A DNA stretch of 64,000 bases from Phormidium ambiguum IAM M-71 (lineage in GTDB: Bacteria; Cyanobacteriota; Cyanobacteriia; Cyanobacteriales; Aerosakkonemataceae): NCBI RefSeq assembly GCF_001904725.1, contig NZ_MRCE01000009.1:140838-204837 (forward strand). The letters run 5' to 3'. The notes beneath the pieces were generated by a model. That model was not told where the DNA came from and did not search any database. It was given only the letters and a program-made list of their open reading frames with translations. Every line of letters begins with the position of its first letter. Position 1 is the stretch's first letter. The translations under genes were made by a program, and so were the position numbers. Below, piece after piece: positions 1 through 8,799 of this stretch.

Positions 1-1
1 T

Positions 2-706
2 TTATACTATTTCTTGTTCCGCTTTACCATCAAACGTTTTAACCTGAAAACTCCGGGAAGGGAAGATGAAAATATTATTGAAGGTGTGGAAGGTGGAACA
101 GCTATTGCGGCAGCAGGTATGACTATGGCAGCGGAGTTAGTCAAAGCTTTTGGTGGACGCAGTAATATCGCTACTTTGGATGCTTGTATTACCCGGTTAC
201 GAATTACCGTCAATGATATGTCAAAAGTAAATAAAGCGAAGTTGAAAGCTTTGGGTGCTTCCGGTGTTTTGGAAGTTGGAAATAGTGCTCAAGCAATTTT
301 TGGGCCAAGGTCGGAAAACCTCAAAACGGATATGATGGAATATCTCAAAACTGCTGGCTCAGAAGCAGATATCGTAGATACACCATCAGTCGAAACTGCC
401 CCAGGAAATACTTTAACCGATAATGATGCTGCACCAAATGTTGTTCGAGATCCGAATGCAGCGCGTCGGGTACAAAATTTGATTCAAGCTCTGGGTGGTG
501 CTGCTAATATTCGCAATGTGGAACCTGTAGCTTTGACTCGTTTGCGTTTAGAAGTTGCTGATAATTCGGCAATCGATCGAGAAGCTTTAAAAGCTGCTGG
601 TGTAGAGGGAATTATGCAATTAGCAAACCATAAATTGCATTTATTAGTAGGTTTGAATGCCGATCAATATGCAGCAGAAATGAAGGAACAATTGGCGAAA
701 TATTAA
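2..706 (+). CDS. PTS sugar permease EIIBC, C-terminal part (glucose/N-acetylglucosamine family), cut by window edge
   Basis: The frame is open from the left edge, so the N-terminal membrane EIIC domain lies outside. The visible part starts with the last EIIC residues ([16 protein letters not shown], typical of the PtsG/NagE family). An EIIB domain follows with the phosphocysteine motif DACITRLR (Cys codon 185-187). After an acidic linker comes a second EIIB-like domain, in which the same place reads PVALTRLR (Ala codon 530-532), so it lacks the phosphorylated cysteine. In this family EIIB passes phosphate from EIIA to the sugar during uptake. Sugar specificity cannot be told from this fragment. 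PTS permeases are uncommon in cyanobacteria. A hairpin terminator follows directly. Confidence 0.85.
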   Translation, partial: LYYFLFRFTIKRFNLKTPGREDENIIEGVEGGTAIAAAGMTMAAELVKAFGGRSNIATLDACITRLRITVNDMSKVNKAKLKALGASGVLEVGNSAQAIFGPRSENLKTDMMEYLKTAGSEADIVDTPSVETAPGNTLTDNDAAPNVVRDPNAARRVQNLIQALGGAANIRNVEPVALTRLRLEVADNSAIDREALKAAGVEGIMQLANHKLHLLVGLNADQYAAEMKEQLAKY

Positions 707-710
707 ACAA

Positions 711-748
711 GACCCCCGACTTCTTCAAGAAGTCGGGGGTCTAATTTT
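711..748. terminator. Rho-independent terminator (palindromic repeat family copy 1)
   Basis: A perfect 13-bp stem, GACCCCCGACTTC, with loop TTCAA and its complement, spans 711-741 and is followed by a T-run. It lies between the convergent PTS gene and the holin-like gene and could stop transcription from the left. Close copies lie at 30141-30173 and 34727-34755. Confidence 0.8.
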
Positions 749-759
749 TTATATTTGTT

Positions 760-1116
760 TTACAAAATGCTGTAAATTAAATTGCTGACTAAGGAGAGTG
801 CTAAGGCTCCAATTACTGCACTCCAAATACCTGCGCGGAGCCGAAAACCTTGGACTAAAGAGGCTGCGATCGCAAAAGTGACAGCCGCAATAATAAAGGT
901 GAAAATACCCGAAAACAAATTAAACGTCACCAAATTAGGCACAAAGAAAAACAGTCCTAAAATTGGTCTAACAATGGCTGCTACTACACCAATAACTGCG
1001 GCGGAAATATAGGCTTTCCCTGGGCTATCAATTTCTACACCTACGGGCAATTTAGTAATAATTAGCAAGCTAGAAGCACTAACTATCCAAGCAATTAACA
1101 CATCTATAAAATCCAT
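760..1116 (-). CDS. Phage-holin-family-IV-like small membrane protein
   Basis: A 118-residue protein that is almost entirely hydrophobic, with four predicted membrane helices (about residues 5-22, 36-56, 62-85 and 92-116). The PVGVEID segment after helix 1 and the VRPILGLFFFVPN segment before helix 3 resemble the PF04020 family (mycobacterial phage holin superfamily IV, DUF360), common as a single chromosomal gene in cyanobacteria. Despite the name there is no evidence of lysis: no endolysin or phage gene is nearby. Its role is unknown. It converges on the PTS gene. Confidence 0.7.
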   Translation of the reverse strand: MDFIDVLIAWIVSASSLLIITKLPVGVEIDSPGKAYISAAVIGVVAAIVRPILGLFFFVPNLVTFNLFSGIFTFIIAAVTFAIAASLVQGFRLRAGIWSAVIGALALSLVSNLIYSIL

Positions 1117-1306
1117 TTTAGCTTCCCTCCCATTTCATTTGTAGCTAATTAAATCAGCCACAATAATCACGTTAAATTGCTAGGCACTAAAATTCCTCTA
1201 CAAATTGGTGTAAACATTAATCCATCTAAGGGAGCAGAAACGGAGAAAGGGGACTGGAAAATTTGAGATTTTAGATGTTTTCTTTTTGCCCCACCTCTCC
1301 TGCTCT

Positions 1307-2059
1307 CTATTGCCCTCCTGCGCCTGGAGTGGGCTGTGTTCCGGGAGTTACAACACCTGGGGTGGGAGGAGCGAGCGGCGTTCCGGGAGTTACGACACCG
1401 GGAGTGGGAAGGGCTCCGGGTATTTGTGTGCCTGGGGTGGAAGGAGCAGGCAGCGTTCCGGGAGTTACGACACCGGGAGTAGGAAGGGTTCCGGGTATTT
1501 GTGCGCCTGGGGTAGGAATGGGAAGGCTACCAGGGACTCCAGGATCGGGGGTAGCAGTGGGAAGTGTGCCAGGAGTTATGACACTGGGAATGCCTGTACC
1601 TGGGGTAATTGTGCCGGGAATTTGCTGGGAAGTTTCCGGTTCGGGTAAGGTGGCTAGGGCGACGCGATCGCCTCCTACTGCCTGCATTTTGTCCAAAACT
1701 TGCACTACATCATTGTAAAAAGCTGTTTTGGAAGCATATAAAACCATTGTTCCTGTGGGATTTTTTTGATTAAATTCTCGCAGTTTTTGTTCTAATTGTT
1801 CTGGTGTGACTAACTCATTTTCGACATAAATTTGATTGTAGGGATTGATACTAACTAATAATCTAGAAGCTATTTGTGGTGTAGTCGCATTACTTGCTTG
1901 CGGTAAATCTACAGTGATTGCTTGCTGTCTCGTTAAACCTACGGCTGCCAACAAAAAGAATGTCAATATACAAAATATGACATCAATTAGTGGCAAAATT
2001 TCGATTCTGGCTTCATCAGATGCGTTATCAAGATTTATTTTCATTGCTGGAAAAATCAC
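1307..2059 (-). CDS. exbD: ExbD/TolR-type biopolymer transport protein with a Pro-Gly-Thr-rich repetitive tail
   Basis: Residues 1-140 match ExbD/TolR: a short cytoplasmic start, one membrane helix with the proton-path aspartate (LPLIDVIFCILTFFLLA, about residues 23-40), then a periplasmic domain. From about residue 145 to 250 the protein becomes a low-complexity tail of PGT/PGV/TPG repeats, including two near-identical 25-residue units. ExbD normally works with ExbB to transmit proton-motive force to TonB-type outer-membrane receptors; the ExbB gene lies just upstream on the same strand. Usual ExbD length is about 130-150 residues, so the tail is an addition, perhaps a periplasmic spacer or peptidoglycan-facing segment (inference). 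Reverse-strand frames over this tail are shadows. Confidence 0.85.
   Translation of the reverse strand: MIFPAMKINLDNASDEARIEILPLIDVIFCILTFFLLAAVGLTRQQAITVDLPQASNATTPQIASRLLVSINPYNQIYVENELVTPEQLEQKLREFNQKNPTGTMVLYASKTAFYNDVVQVLDKMQAVGGDRVALATLPEPETSQQIPGTITPGTGIPSVITPGTLPTATPDPGVPGSLPIPTPGAQIPGTLPTPGVVTPGTLPAPSTPGTQIPGALPTPGVVTPGTPLAPPTPGVVTPGTQPTPGAGGQ
1380..1529. repeat. Two tandem 75-bp units inside the exbD tail
   Basis: Units at 1380-1454 and 1455-1529 both begin GTTCCGGGAGTTACGACACC and differ at few positions. A shorter partial copy begins at 1338. The period is a multiple of three, so copy-number change keeps the frame. Confidence 0.85.
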
Positions 2060-2118
2060 CTATCTAAAGATTACTGAAAAAGTTGTCTTGTTAATGGTTC
2101 TCCTGTACTTATGGTGAC

Positions 2119-2285
2119 ATGGCAGAAGTCAGAAGGCAGAAGGCAGAAGGCAGAAGGCAGAAGGCAGAAAGTAAGAAAGGCAGAAGGCAGAAGGCAGAAG
2201 GCAGAAGTGAAAAGTTTACTTTGTCCCCTTGTCCCCCCTGCTCCCCTGCTCCCCTGCCCCCCTGCCCCCCTTTCCCCCTTTCCTT
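2119..2285. repeat. Low-complexity tract: AGAAGGC heptamers then C-rich block
   Basis: Tandem AGAAGGC units fill about 2120-2206, followed by a CCCCTG/CCCCCTT-rich stretch to about 2285. It separates exbB from exbD. Similar tracts occur near 26110, 33217, 47345, 49760 and 52704. The open frame across it (2111-2503 plus) encodes only repeat-derived Gly-Arg-Arg-Gln-Lys text and is not taken as a gene. Confidence 0.85.
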
Positions 2286-2330
2286 ATGTCCCTAAAACCC
2301 ACAAGCACGAAGAACCATTTTTATCTATTT

Positions 2331-3437
2331 TTATTCTTTCCTTAAGTCTTCTACTGTTGGGTCTGAAGTGGAAGAAAAATTGTTTTGATTCGCATCTGCC
2401 CGATCGTCTACTTCGACATTTTCGGAAGTTGTGGATACTTCAGTTACATTGGCAGTATTTGTATAACTATCGCTGGGTGTTTCTATTTCTGGTGATTCTG
2501 TAAAACTGCTTTGTTTAACCTCAGTATTATCATTAGCGAGCCGATTTCTCAACCGTTGAAATAAACCTGTTTTTCCGGGTGCAGTCGGATTAAATTCTTC
2601 TGATGTAGTTTCGGTTCGTAAAGTCTCGGTTGGTGGCCGATCGGAAATTGTTTCAGGAGTTTGGACAATAGTTTCAGATTGAATTTGAGTTGTTGATTCT
2701 GGTTCGGCAAAATCTCTGCTAATTTTAGGAGAAATTTTTTCTTCTTCTGGTTGATTCACAGGTTTTTGTGGTGGTGCGCTTCTCTTTTTATTTTTGCGGC
2801 TTGAACCAGATTGTGACTGTGACCAAAATTGACGATAAAGTAATTCTAATTCGCTACCCGATCGATGAAAAATTTTCATCTGATTAAATAGCAAAACTTG
2901 GAATAAACGGTAGAAAGCTAAAGTTACGATCGCCACAACTAACCCACTAGCGGTACTAATCAAAGCTTCCCCAATCCCCAAAGTTACTCCGCTAGTGGAA
3001 GGTGTTCCTAAATCGCTAATCCGAATCGATCGCAACGAGACAATTAAACCCCAAACCGTACCAAACAAACCTAGCAAGGGCGCTAAACCAATAATCGCTT
3101 CTAAAATTTTGTCTCCCCCGCGCATCGAGTTTAACTCTTCATGCGCGGTACTCTCCAGTGCTAGCTTAAACACTTCGGGATCGGGTTGGCCTAAGCGCAA
3201 TGGGGCATAAAGAAATCTGCCTATTGGTTTATTGCTGGCACGTCTAGCAATTTCTGTCGCTGCTTCCCAGTCCTGTACCGCCGCATCTAAAACTCGGTTA
3301 ACGATTTCCTTTTCTTTGCTGAGAATTCTTGCCCAGAACCACAAACGTTCCAGGATCACGGTCAAAGACAGGATCGACAGACCTAGCAAAGGCCACATTG
3401 CTGGCCCACCTAATTGGAAAATTTCTACGATGTTCAC
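2331..3437 (-). CDS. exbB: ExbB/TolQ/MotA-type proton channel protein
   Basis: The 368-residue protein has three membrane helices as in ExbB/TolQ: one near the N-terminus (about 12-33), and two within the conserved block [16 protein letters not shown] (about 115-132) and [17 protein letters not shown] (about 150-172). These form the channel pore that energises TonB-dependent transport together with ExbD. Beyond about residue 210 a long hydrophilic tail follows, rich in Ser, Thr, Glu and Pro, with no recognisable domain. The gene precedes exbD on the same strand with 271 bp between, mostly repeat tract, so one transcript is likely but not certain. Confidence 0.85.
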   Translation of the reverse strand: MNIVEIFQLGGPAMWPLLGLSILSLTVILERLWFWARILSKEKEIVNRVLDAAVQDWEAATEIARRASNKPIGRFLYAPLRLGQPDPEVFKLALESTAHEELNSMRGGDKILEAIIGLAPLLGLFGTVWGLIVSLRSIRISDLGTPSTSGVTLGIGEALISTASGLVVAIVTLAFYRLFQVLLFNQMKIFHRSGSELELLYRQFWSQSQSGSSRKNKKRSAPPQKPVNQPEEEKISPKISRDFAEPESTTQIQSETIVQTPETISDRPPTETLRTETTSEEFNPTAPGKTGLFQRLRNRLANDNTEVKQSSFTESPEIETPSDSYTNTANVTEVSTTSENVEVDDRADANQNNFSSTSDPTVEDLRKE

Positions 3438-3683
3438 AGTCTTGGGTTTCCTCCGTAATTACCTCTTTGCATCAAGTTCTGTCGCCCAGGTCGCTGGTAA
3501 CGAGTCTTAGGCAACTTAAATTGTAAAGAAATAAGGAGCAGCAATGGCGGTTATTACCTGAATTCAATACAAAAAATCTGATGAAATCTTTTAAAAAAGC
3601 CAACAAAACCTCATGACGGATATCCACACCAGTCTCTTAATGTGGCTTTTGCCACAATAAAAGTAGCTAGAAGGTAAATAGAA

Positions 3684-4004
3684 ATGAAAAATTTAGTTCA
3701 ATCATTTTACAACTGGTATCGCGGTACAATTCGTAATCCTAAATATCGTTGGTGGTTAGTTTTAGGAACTTTGGCTTATTTGTTTAGCCCAATCGATATT
3801 GCTCCTGATTTTTTGCCGATCGTAGGATGGATTGACGATGCAGCAATTACGGCGTTGTTAGTTTCAGAAGTATCTCAGATTTTTATCGATTATGTCAAAC
3901 TGCGCCAAGGTCAACAATCTAGCGAAGATGCTGATCATGCTGCTGAAGGTGTCAAAAGTGTTGATGATACGGTAGTGGAAGTTAAGGCTGTTTCTGTTGA
4001 ATAA
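3684..4004 (+). CDS. YkvA/DUF1232 family small membrane protein
   Basis: The motif SPIDIAPDFLPIVG at about residues 35-48, followed by a second hydrophobic helix with GWIDDAA, is the hallmark of the YkvA (DUF1232) family. The 106-residue length and the N-terminal basic/aromatic stretch fit. The C-terminus is acidic and variable. Function in the family is not established. An AAGGT about 10 bases before the ATG is a possible ribosome site. It is divergent from exbB (246 bp between). Confidence 0.75.
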   Translation: MKNLVQSFYNWYRGTIRNPKYRWWLVLGTLAYLFSPIDIAPDFLPIVGWIDDAAITALLVSEVSQIFIDYVKLRQGQQSSEDADHAAEGVKSVDDTVVEVKAVSVE

Positions 4005-4329
4005 TTAAAAAGTATATAAGTTTAATTAACCCTTTCATAGTAGATGGAGGGGTTTATCGTTTAGTTTTTTATTAATCTAAATTAGATATATATTTTCTCG
4101 CTCTCAACTAGTAAAGCAGATGTATTAATAGTAACAATTAAGGTTATAATTAATAATTTATTTAGTAAATCTAGAAATGAAATTTGCCAGATAATTATCA
4201 GTTTATTCTTTGTTTGGGATATCATAGATCAGCTTACTTATTTGCCAAAATAGTAGCTAAAAGGCGATTCTGCATGGGCCGATCGCTTGTAGTAGTAAAA
4301 TTTATGCACCGTGTTATTTATTACACAGT
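4005..4329. other. Intergenic region, 325 bp, AT-rich
   Basis: No reading frame or RNA is recognised. An imperfect inverted repeat near 4028-4053 (AACCC ... GGGGTT) could be a weak terminator for the YkvA-like gene. The rest presumably holds the promoter of the P-type ATPase, but no clear -35/-10 pair stands out. Confidence 0.4.
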
Positions 4330-6816
4330 ATGACTGAAGCCAATATTTCGCAAACATATAGTTTAACTGGACTGACTGAGAGTGAAGCGATCGCTCGCCG
4401 TGCGGCTGGACAAGGTAACAATGTGAAACTGGAAACCAGCCGTTCCTATAAACAAATTCTCCAAGAAAACCTTTTCACTTTTATTAATTGGATTTTCTTT
4501 GCGATTAGTGCCGTATTTTTTATACTAGGAAAAGTTAGCGATAGTATCCTCGTAGTAGTTGTGATTTTTGGGGGAATATTAATCAATATTTACCAAGAAA
4601 TTTGGGCAAAAAGAAAGTTAGATGAAATTGCATTACTCAATCGACCAAAAGCAACTGTAATCCGAGAAGGTAAAGAAAAAAATATTGACCCCGCAGAAAT
4701 AGTTTTAGGAGATATCCTACTGATTAGATCTGGAGATCAAATAGTTGTTGATGGAGTAGTAGTTGGCGAAGGTCGAATGGAGGTTGATGAATCTCTGTTA
4801 ACTGGGGAATCAGATATGATTCCTAAATTTGCCGGACAATCTGTTTTTTCTGGGAGTTTCTGTGTTAGCGGTAGTGCTTGCTGTGAAGTACAAAAAGTCG
4901 GAAAAGAAACATTAGCTTATCAATTAACAATTGGTGCTAGAGCTTATCGGCAAGTTTTAACACCTCTGCAAAAAGAGATTAATGTAGTAATTCGCGTTTT
5001 TATGTTAATTGCTTGTTTTCTCTGGATTTTAGTTAGTATTAGTTTTTTGAGCCGTTCTTATTCTTTATCGGATTTGTTGCAGAGAGCAGCAGTAATTGCA
5101 GGGTTAGTACCAGCCGGGTTATTGTTAGCAATTACTTTGTCTTATGGTCTAGGCGCAGTGAAAATGATCGGCCAAAATGTGTTGATTCAACAAGCAAATG
5201 CGGTGGAATCTTTAAGTAATGTGGATGTACTTTGTTTAGATAAAACGGGAACTTTAACAACTAACGAAATTAATTTAGAAAGAATTTATGCTTTAGATAT
5301 TGATGAAGGAGAATTACGATCGCTTTTAGGAGACTTTGCTGCGTCTGGTAAAGGGGGAAATAAAACTAGTGATGCTCTTAGTTTAGCTTGTCCGGGAGTT
5401 AAGCGATCGCTAATTGCCGAAGTACCTTTTTCTTCCAGTCGAAAATGGAGTGCGATCGCATTTGACGATCCCTCAACACCTGGAGTTTATGTTTTAGGCG
5501 CACCAGAAGTTTTAGCTAAAAATATAAATTTAACTACCGAATTTACCACACATATTACGACCGAAACTAACAAAGGTTTACGAGTAGTTTTATTTGCTTA
5601 TAGTCCTGATATCGCAACAGTAAAAAACTGGCACTTGGAAACAGAAAATCAATCCAATGGAGTAGAATTACCAACACCTTTAATTCCTTTAGCCATCCTG
5701 AGTTTTAGCGACAAGTTACGTCCAGAAGCTTACGAAACTATTCAAGGTTTTGCTAAAGCTGGAATTGAAATTAAAATTATTTCTGGAGATCATCCCCAAA
5801 CTGTTGCTGCATTAGCAAAACAAGCAGGTTTAGGTACAGATTTAGCCGTAGTTTCGGGGCAAGAATTGGCGCAAATGAGTCCCATAGAATTTACCCAAAC
5901 AGCCAAAAATGGGAAAATTTTTGGGCGGATAACTCCCGAACAAAAAGCTAAATTAGTGGAAAGTTTACGGAAAACTGGACATTATGTAGCAATGATTGGT
6001 GATGGCGTAAATGATGTGCTTTCCTTAAAAAGAGCTAATTTAGCGATCGCAATGGAAAGCGGTAGCAAAGCGACGAGAGGCATAGCTGATATTGTCTTAC
6101 TCCAAGACTCTTTTGCGGCTTTACCTTATACTTTTCTGGAAGGTCAAAGGATTCGCAATGGCATTTTCGACATTCTAAAATTGTTTTTAGTGAGGGTATT
6201 TTGTGTAACATTACTAATTTTTGCTACTGCTATTGTTACTGATAGTTTCCCCTTAGAAAATAAGCAAAGTGCTTTAGTTTCTTTAATTGGTGTAGGATTA
6301 CCCACAATTTGCATTCCTATTTGGGCAAAACCGGGAATTTTTCCCCGAAGAAGTATGGTACAGTCAATGCTACACTTTACCATTCCAGCGACTATCACAA
6401 TTACCTTAACCGCCCTTTTAGTATATTTATATTATTTAGTCTGGGCTGTTTTAGATTTACCACCAAATGCGGATTTATCCTTAGTTGATTATTCAATTCC
6501 TCGCAGTGCTTTAGCGACAATTTTAATTTTATGCCAACTGTTCTTAATTCTGTTTTTAAAACCGCCTACTAACGCTTGGGTTGGTGGTGAAAGATTAAGT
6601 GGTGATTGGCGATATACACTCACTGCTGGAGGATTATTATTAGTATATATTGCCATTATATCGGTACCACCTTTACGGAGATTTTTTGAGCTTTGGCATT
6701 TTGGGGTATTGGATTATTTATTTATGGGTTTGGTTGCTTTGCAATGGTGTGTTTTAGTTCGGTTTATGTGGCGAACTAGATTTTTAGATAAGTTTTTGGG
6801 GATCGATTTGTATTAG
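4330..6816 (+). CDS. P-type cation-transporting ATPase, CtpE-like
   Basis: All core P-type ATPase motifs are present: TGES (from residue 158, actuator domain), the phosphorylated aspartate in DKTGT (Asp304), nucleotide-domain motifs, and the hinge GDGVND near residue 559. Membrane helices lie at about 47-90, 220-280 and 610-820, giving about ten helices as in type II/III pumps. There is no CPC/SPC heavy-metal motif and no N-terminal HMA domain. The helix-4 motif reads VPAGLLLAI rather than the PEGLP of calcium/sodium pumps, as in actinobacterial CtpE-like pumps (linked to calcium). The ion is therefore uncertain; a calcium or other non-heavy-metal cation is the best guess. The next gene starts 23 bp downstream on the same strand. 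Confidence 0.85.
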   Translation: MTEANISQTYSLTGLTESEAIARRAAGQGNNVKLETSRSYKQILQENLFTFINWIFFAISAVFFILGKVSDSILVVVVIFGGILINIYQEIWAKRKLDEIALLNRPKATVIREGKEKNIDPAEIVLGDILLIRSGDQIVVDGVVVGEGRMEVDESLLTGESDMIPKFAGQSVFSGSFCVSGSACCEVQKVGKETLAYQLTIGARAYRQVLTPLQKEINVVIRVFMLIACFLWILVSISFLSRSYSLSDLLQRAAVIAGLVPAGLLLAITLSYGLGAVKMIGQNVLIQQANAVESLSNVDVLCLDKTGTLTTNEINLERIYALDIDEGELRSLLGDFAASGKGGNKTSDALSLACPGVKRSLIAEVPFSSSRKWSAIAFDDPSTPGVYVLGAPEVLAKNINLTTEFTTHITTETNKGLRVVLFAYSPDIATVKNWHLETENQSNGVELPTPLIPLAILSFSDKLRPEAYETIQGFAKAGIEIKIISGDHPQTVAALAKQAGLGTDLAVVSGQELAQMSPIEFTQTAKNGKIFGRITPEQKAKLVESLRKTGHYVAMIGDGVNDVLSLKRANLAIAMESGSKATRGIADIVLLQDSFAALPYTFLEGQRIRNGIFDILKLFLVRVFCVTLLIFATAIVTDSFPLENKQSALVSLIGVGLPTICIPIWAKPGIFPRRSMVQSMLHFTIPATITITLTALLVYLYYLVWAVLDLPPNADLSLVDYSIPRSALATILILCQLFLILFLKPPTNAWVGGERLSGDWRYTLTAGGLLLVYIAIISVPPLRRFFELWHFGVLDYLFMGLVALQWCVLVRFMWRTRFLDKFLGIDLY

Positions 6817-6839
6817 AAATTAATAGGTAATAAATAATA

Positions 6840-7445
6840 ATGAACGATACAGATTTACAGCCAAATCAATTAGATCGAGTTAGATTTTTAGATTGGGTGA
6901 TGTTGATTGGTGGTGCGATCGCCCTCGTAACTACAGGTATCCTGGGATTAGGCATGAAAGCATATAATAACGCCCTAGATCCCAAACGAGCCGAAGCAGT
7001 GGCAAAAAGTATCATTGATTATCGCATTCCGGCTGGTTCACAAGGTAAATTTGGCATCAAAGTTGCGGGAATTAAACTTGCTATAGTTCACAGCAAAACT
7101 TCACCACCTGATGTGGAAATATTTGTGATGCAAACACCTTTAAACCGCGATACTCGGCAACAAGAAGAACTTGAAAGACTTAGAACTCCGATCGAACCCA
7201 CACCAACACAATTTGAAGTCTATTCGACAACACAACAAAACTTACAATTCTGCAATAAACCATTAAACGTAACTATTTACGAAGGCAGTTATACTGTAGA
7301 AAACCAAAGTTCAACATTACCTGCCGTACAATTTAGTGCTAGTACTATTATAAATAATGAAAGATTAATTGTAGAAGTACAAGCACTAGGGAAAAATGCT
7401 AAACAAAAAGCTTTAGCTGTTTTTAAATCCATCAAGTGTAAGTAA
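6840..7445 (+). CDS. Membrane-anchored protein of unknown function
   Basis: A 201-residue protein with one membrane helix near the N-terminus (about residues 18-40, WVMLIGGAIALVTTGILGLG), followed by a soluble region likely outside the membrane. The soluble part alternates beta-rich segments and contains two cysteines (FCNKP and the C-terminal IKCK). No family is recognised. It starts 23 bp after the P-type ATPase and is probably co-transcribed with it, so a link to cation homeostasis is possible but only inferred from position. Confidence 0.6.
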   Translation: MNDTDLQPNQLDRVRFLDWVMLIGGAIALVTTGILGLGMKAYNNALDPKRAEAVAKSIIDYRIPAGSQGKFGIKVAGIKLAIVHSKTSPPDVEIFVMQTPLNRDTRQQEELERLRTPIEPTPTQFEVYSTTQQNLQFCNKPLNVTIYEGSYTVENQSSTLPAVQFSASTIINNERLIVEVQALGKNAKQKALAVFKSIKCK

Positions 7446-7465
7446 CTGCTAACAATTTGTAAAAT

Positions 7466-7855
7466 TTACAGCAGAGTTTGGGGAGAGTAACCTAAATCTT
7501 CAATAAATTGATTACAAAACTCTTGGATTTCTGCGGTGTTTGGGCTACCATGAGCAACTACAGCGACTTGATAATTGGCAATTACATACAAAGGAGATTT
7601 GCCAATTTCTAAAGCCCACATTGCCATTTTTATTTGAATTTCTGGTTGGTAAGGTATGCCAAATTCATTTAGTATCGCCCGCAAATCTCCTTCTTCTTCT
7701 GAGTTTAAATAACCCAGAAATTTAATTTTAACCACCCAGCCATCTAAGTCATGAATTACCGTAATAAAATTGATTCCTAGCCAAGGTCGAGCATTTAAGT
7801 AATCTATGACTCGCAGGGTTAAACTAGCATTGGCAAAATAGTAAACGTATTCCAT
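7466..7855 (-). CDS. Conserved hypothetical protein
   Basis: A 129-residue soluble protein without signal peptide or membrane helix. It has a compact alpha/beta look (MEYVYYFANASLTLRVIDYL at the start, then alternating strands) and is acidic. No catalytic motif or known family is recognised. The start is a clear ATG. It converges on the preceding plus-strand gene with 20 bp between, and follows another unknown minus-strand gene 57 bp upstream, with which it may share a transcript. Confidence 0.55.
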   Translation of the reverse strand: MEYVYYFANASLTLRVIDYLNARPWLGINFITVIHDLDGWVVKIKFLGYLNSEEEGDLRAILNEFGIPYQPEIQIKMAMWALEIGKSPLYVIANYQVAVVAHGSPNTAEIQEFCNQFIEDLGYSPQTLL

Positions 7856-7912
7856 AAATTAACTTGGGTTCCTAAATTTTTATGATGAAGAACATTGCTC
7901 AACAGCAAAGCA

Positions 7913-8473
7913 TTAATAAATATGAGAAAAGTTTGCTGCTAATTCTGCTAACTTGTTTTGAGCGGCAAAATATAACCGCTTATCCCAAAGATGAATGTAT
8001 CTTTCTTCCAGTCTCCCTTTGTAGCGTTCACTAAAACAATCAGATGCTAACACTTCATTCAAGATATACTTTAATACTTTAAAATGCTTGGTTAAATCTT
8101 CTTCATTAACCTTGTCGGTAATCATTAATTCTTCGACAAAATTCCAGTAATCTAGATAACCATTCAACACTCCTAAGTCAATGTCGCGGACTATTTCCCA
8201 ATAGGGAATTGCATCAGGTTCAGACAAAAATTTGACTTCATCAAAACTAACATTTTGAGCAGATTGCTCCAAGGTTTTACTATCTAACTCATTCTTACAC
8301 AAAGGTAAGAATTCTTCATCAGACCTTAACAGCGTATTCAGCAAATTGTAAGCCCACAAGAGATTGGTATACTTGTCTTTTTGCTCAGCTAATAGATGAG
8401 TATGATCCTTAACAGACCTGAGATGTTTCCGCATTAAAAGCTTGACAGTGCAATAAGCGTTTTTTCCTGACAT
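7913..8473 (-). CDS. Hypothetical helical protein
   Basis: A 186-residue protein predicted to be mostly helical, rich in Leu, Glu and Lys, with no signal peptide, membrane helix or recognisable domain. It has aromatic-rich stretches (VLNGYLDYWNFVEEL, ERYIHLWDKRLYF). Its upstream region holds two tandem inverted repeats (8577-8616) that could be an operator shared with the divergent FAD oxidoreductase. Function unknown. Confidence 0.5.
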   Translation of the reverse strand: MSGKNAYCTVKLLMRKHLRSVKDHTHLLAEQKDKYTNLLWAYNLLNTLLRSDEEFLPLCKNELDSKTLEQSAQNVSFDEVKFLSEPDAIPYWEIVRDIDLGVLNGYLDYWNFVEELMITDKVNEEDLTKHFKVLKYILNEVLASDCFSERYKGRLEERYIHLWDKRLYFAAQNKLAELAANFSHIY

Positions 8474-8576
8474 ATTAGCTCTCCGGGATCGTTAGTCTGA
8501 ATCGATAATAGAAACAAGGAAGTATATGTTTTACCTCAGCGTACTTATAAAGTAGTATTTATCACTATATTTAGTC

Positions 8577-8616
8577 TTCACCATACCAGGTGAATTATTA
8601 TCACCCAACTAGGTGA
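8577..8616. promoter_or_regulatory. Two tandem dyads, possible operator
   Basis: TTCACC (8577-8582) pairs with GGTGAA (8589-8594), and TCACC (8601-8605) pairs with GGTGA (8612-8616). Both dyads share the same half-site and their centres are about 23 bp apart, close to two helical turns. They lie in the 326-bp divergent gap between the 7913-8473 gene and the FAD oxidoreductase. Binding of a dimeric regulator is inferred; nothing else is recognised in this gap. Confidence 0.4.
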
Positions 8617-8799
8617 AGGGGGAAAAATTTACATAAAACCAGAGTATCTTTATAAATTGGTTAAGTTTAATTCCTTGACTTTCCGATCTGCGGCTGATTT
8701 TTGTCAGAAAAATAATTCCTGAAGTTTGGCAACAGAAAAAGGATAATAGTTGGGGTATTGATAAACTCGCTTACACTTTTAATACTGGCAATTGAATCA

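Noticed and set aside
760-1116. Holin-like gene as a sign of prophage
   Set aside because: No endolysin, integrase or structural phage gene is near, and this family is a common chromosomal gene.
1275-1718. Plus-strand frames rich in Pro-Gly-Val opposite exbD
   Set aside because: They are antisense readings of the ExbD tail repeats; the minus frame joins a real ExbD domain.
2111-2503. Plus-strand open frame of 130 residues beginning with Gly-Arg-Arg-Gln-Lys repeats
   Set aside because: The first half is only AGAAGGC heptamers and C-rich repeat, and the rest is antisense to the exbB tail.
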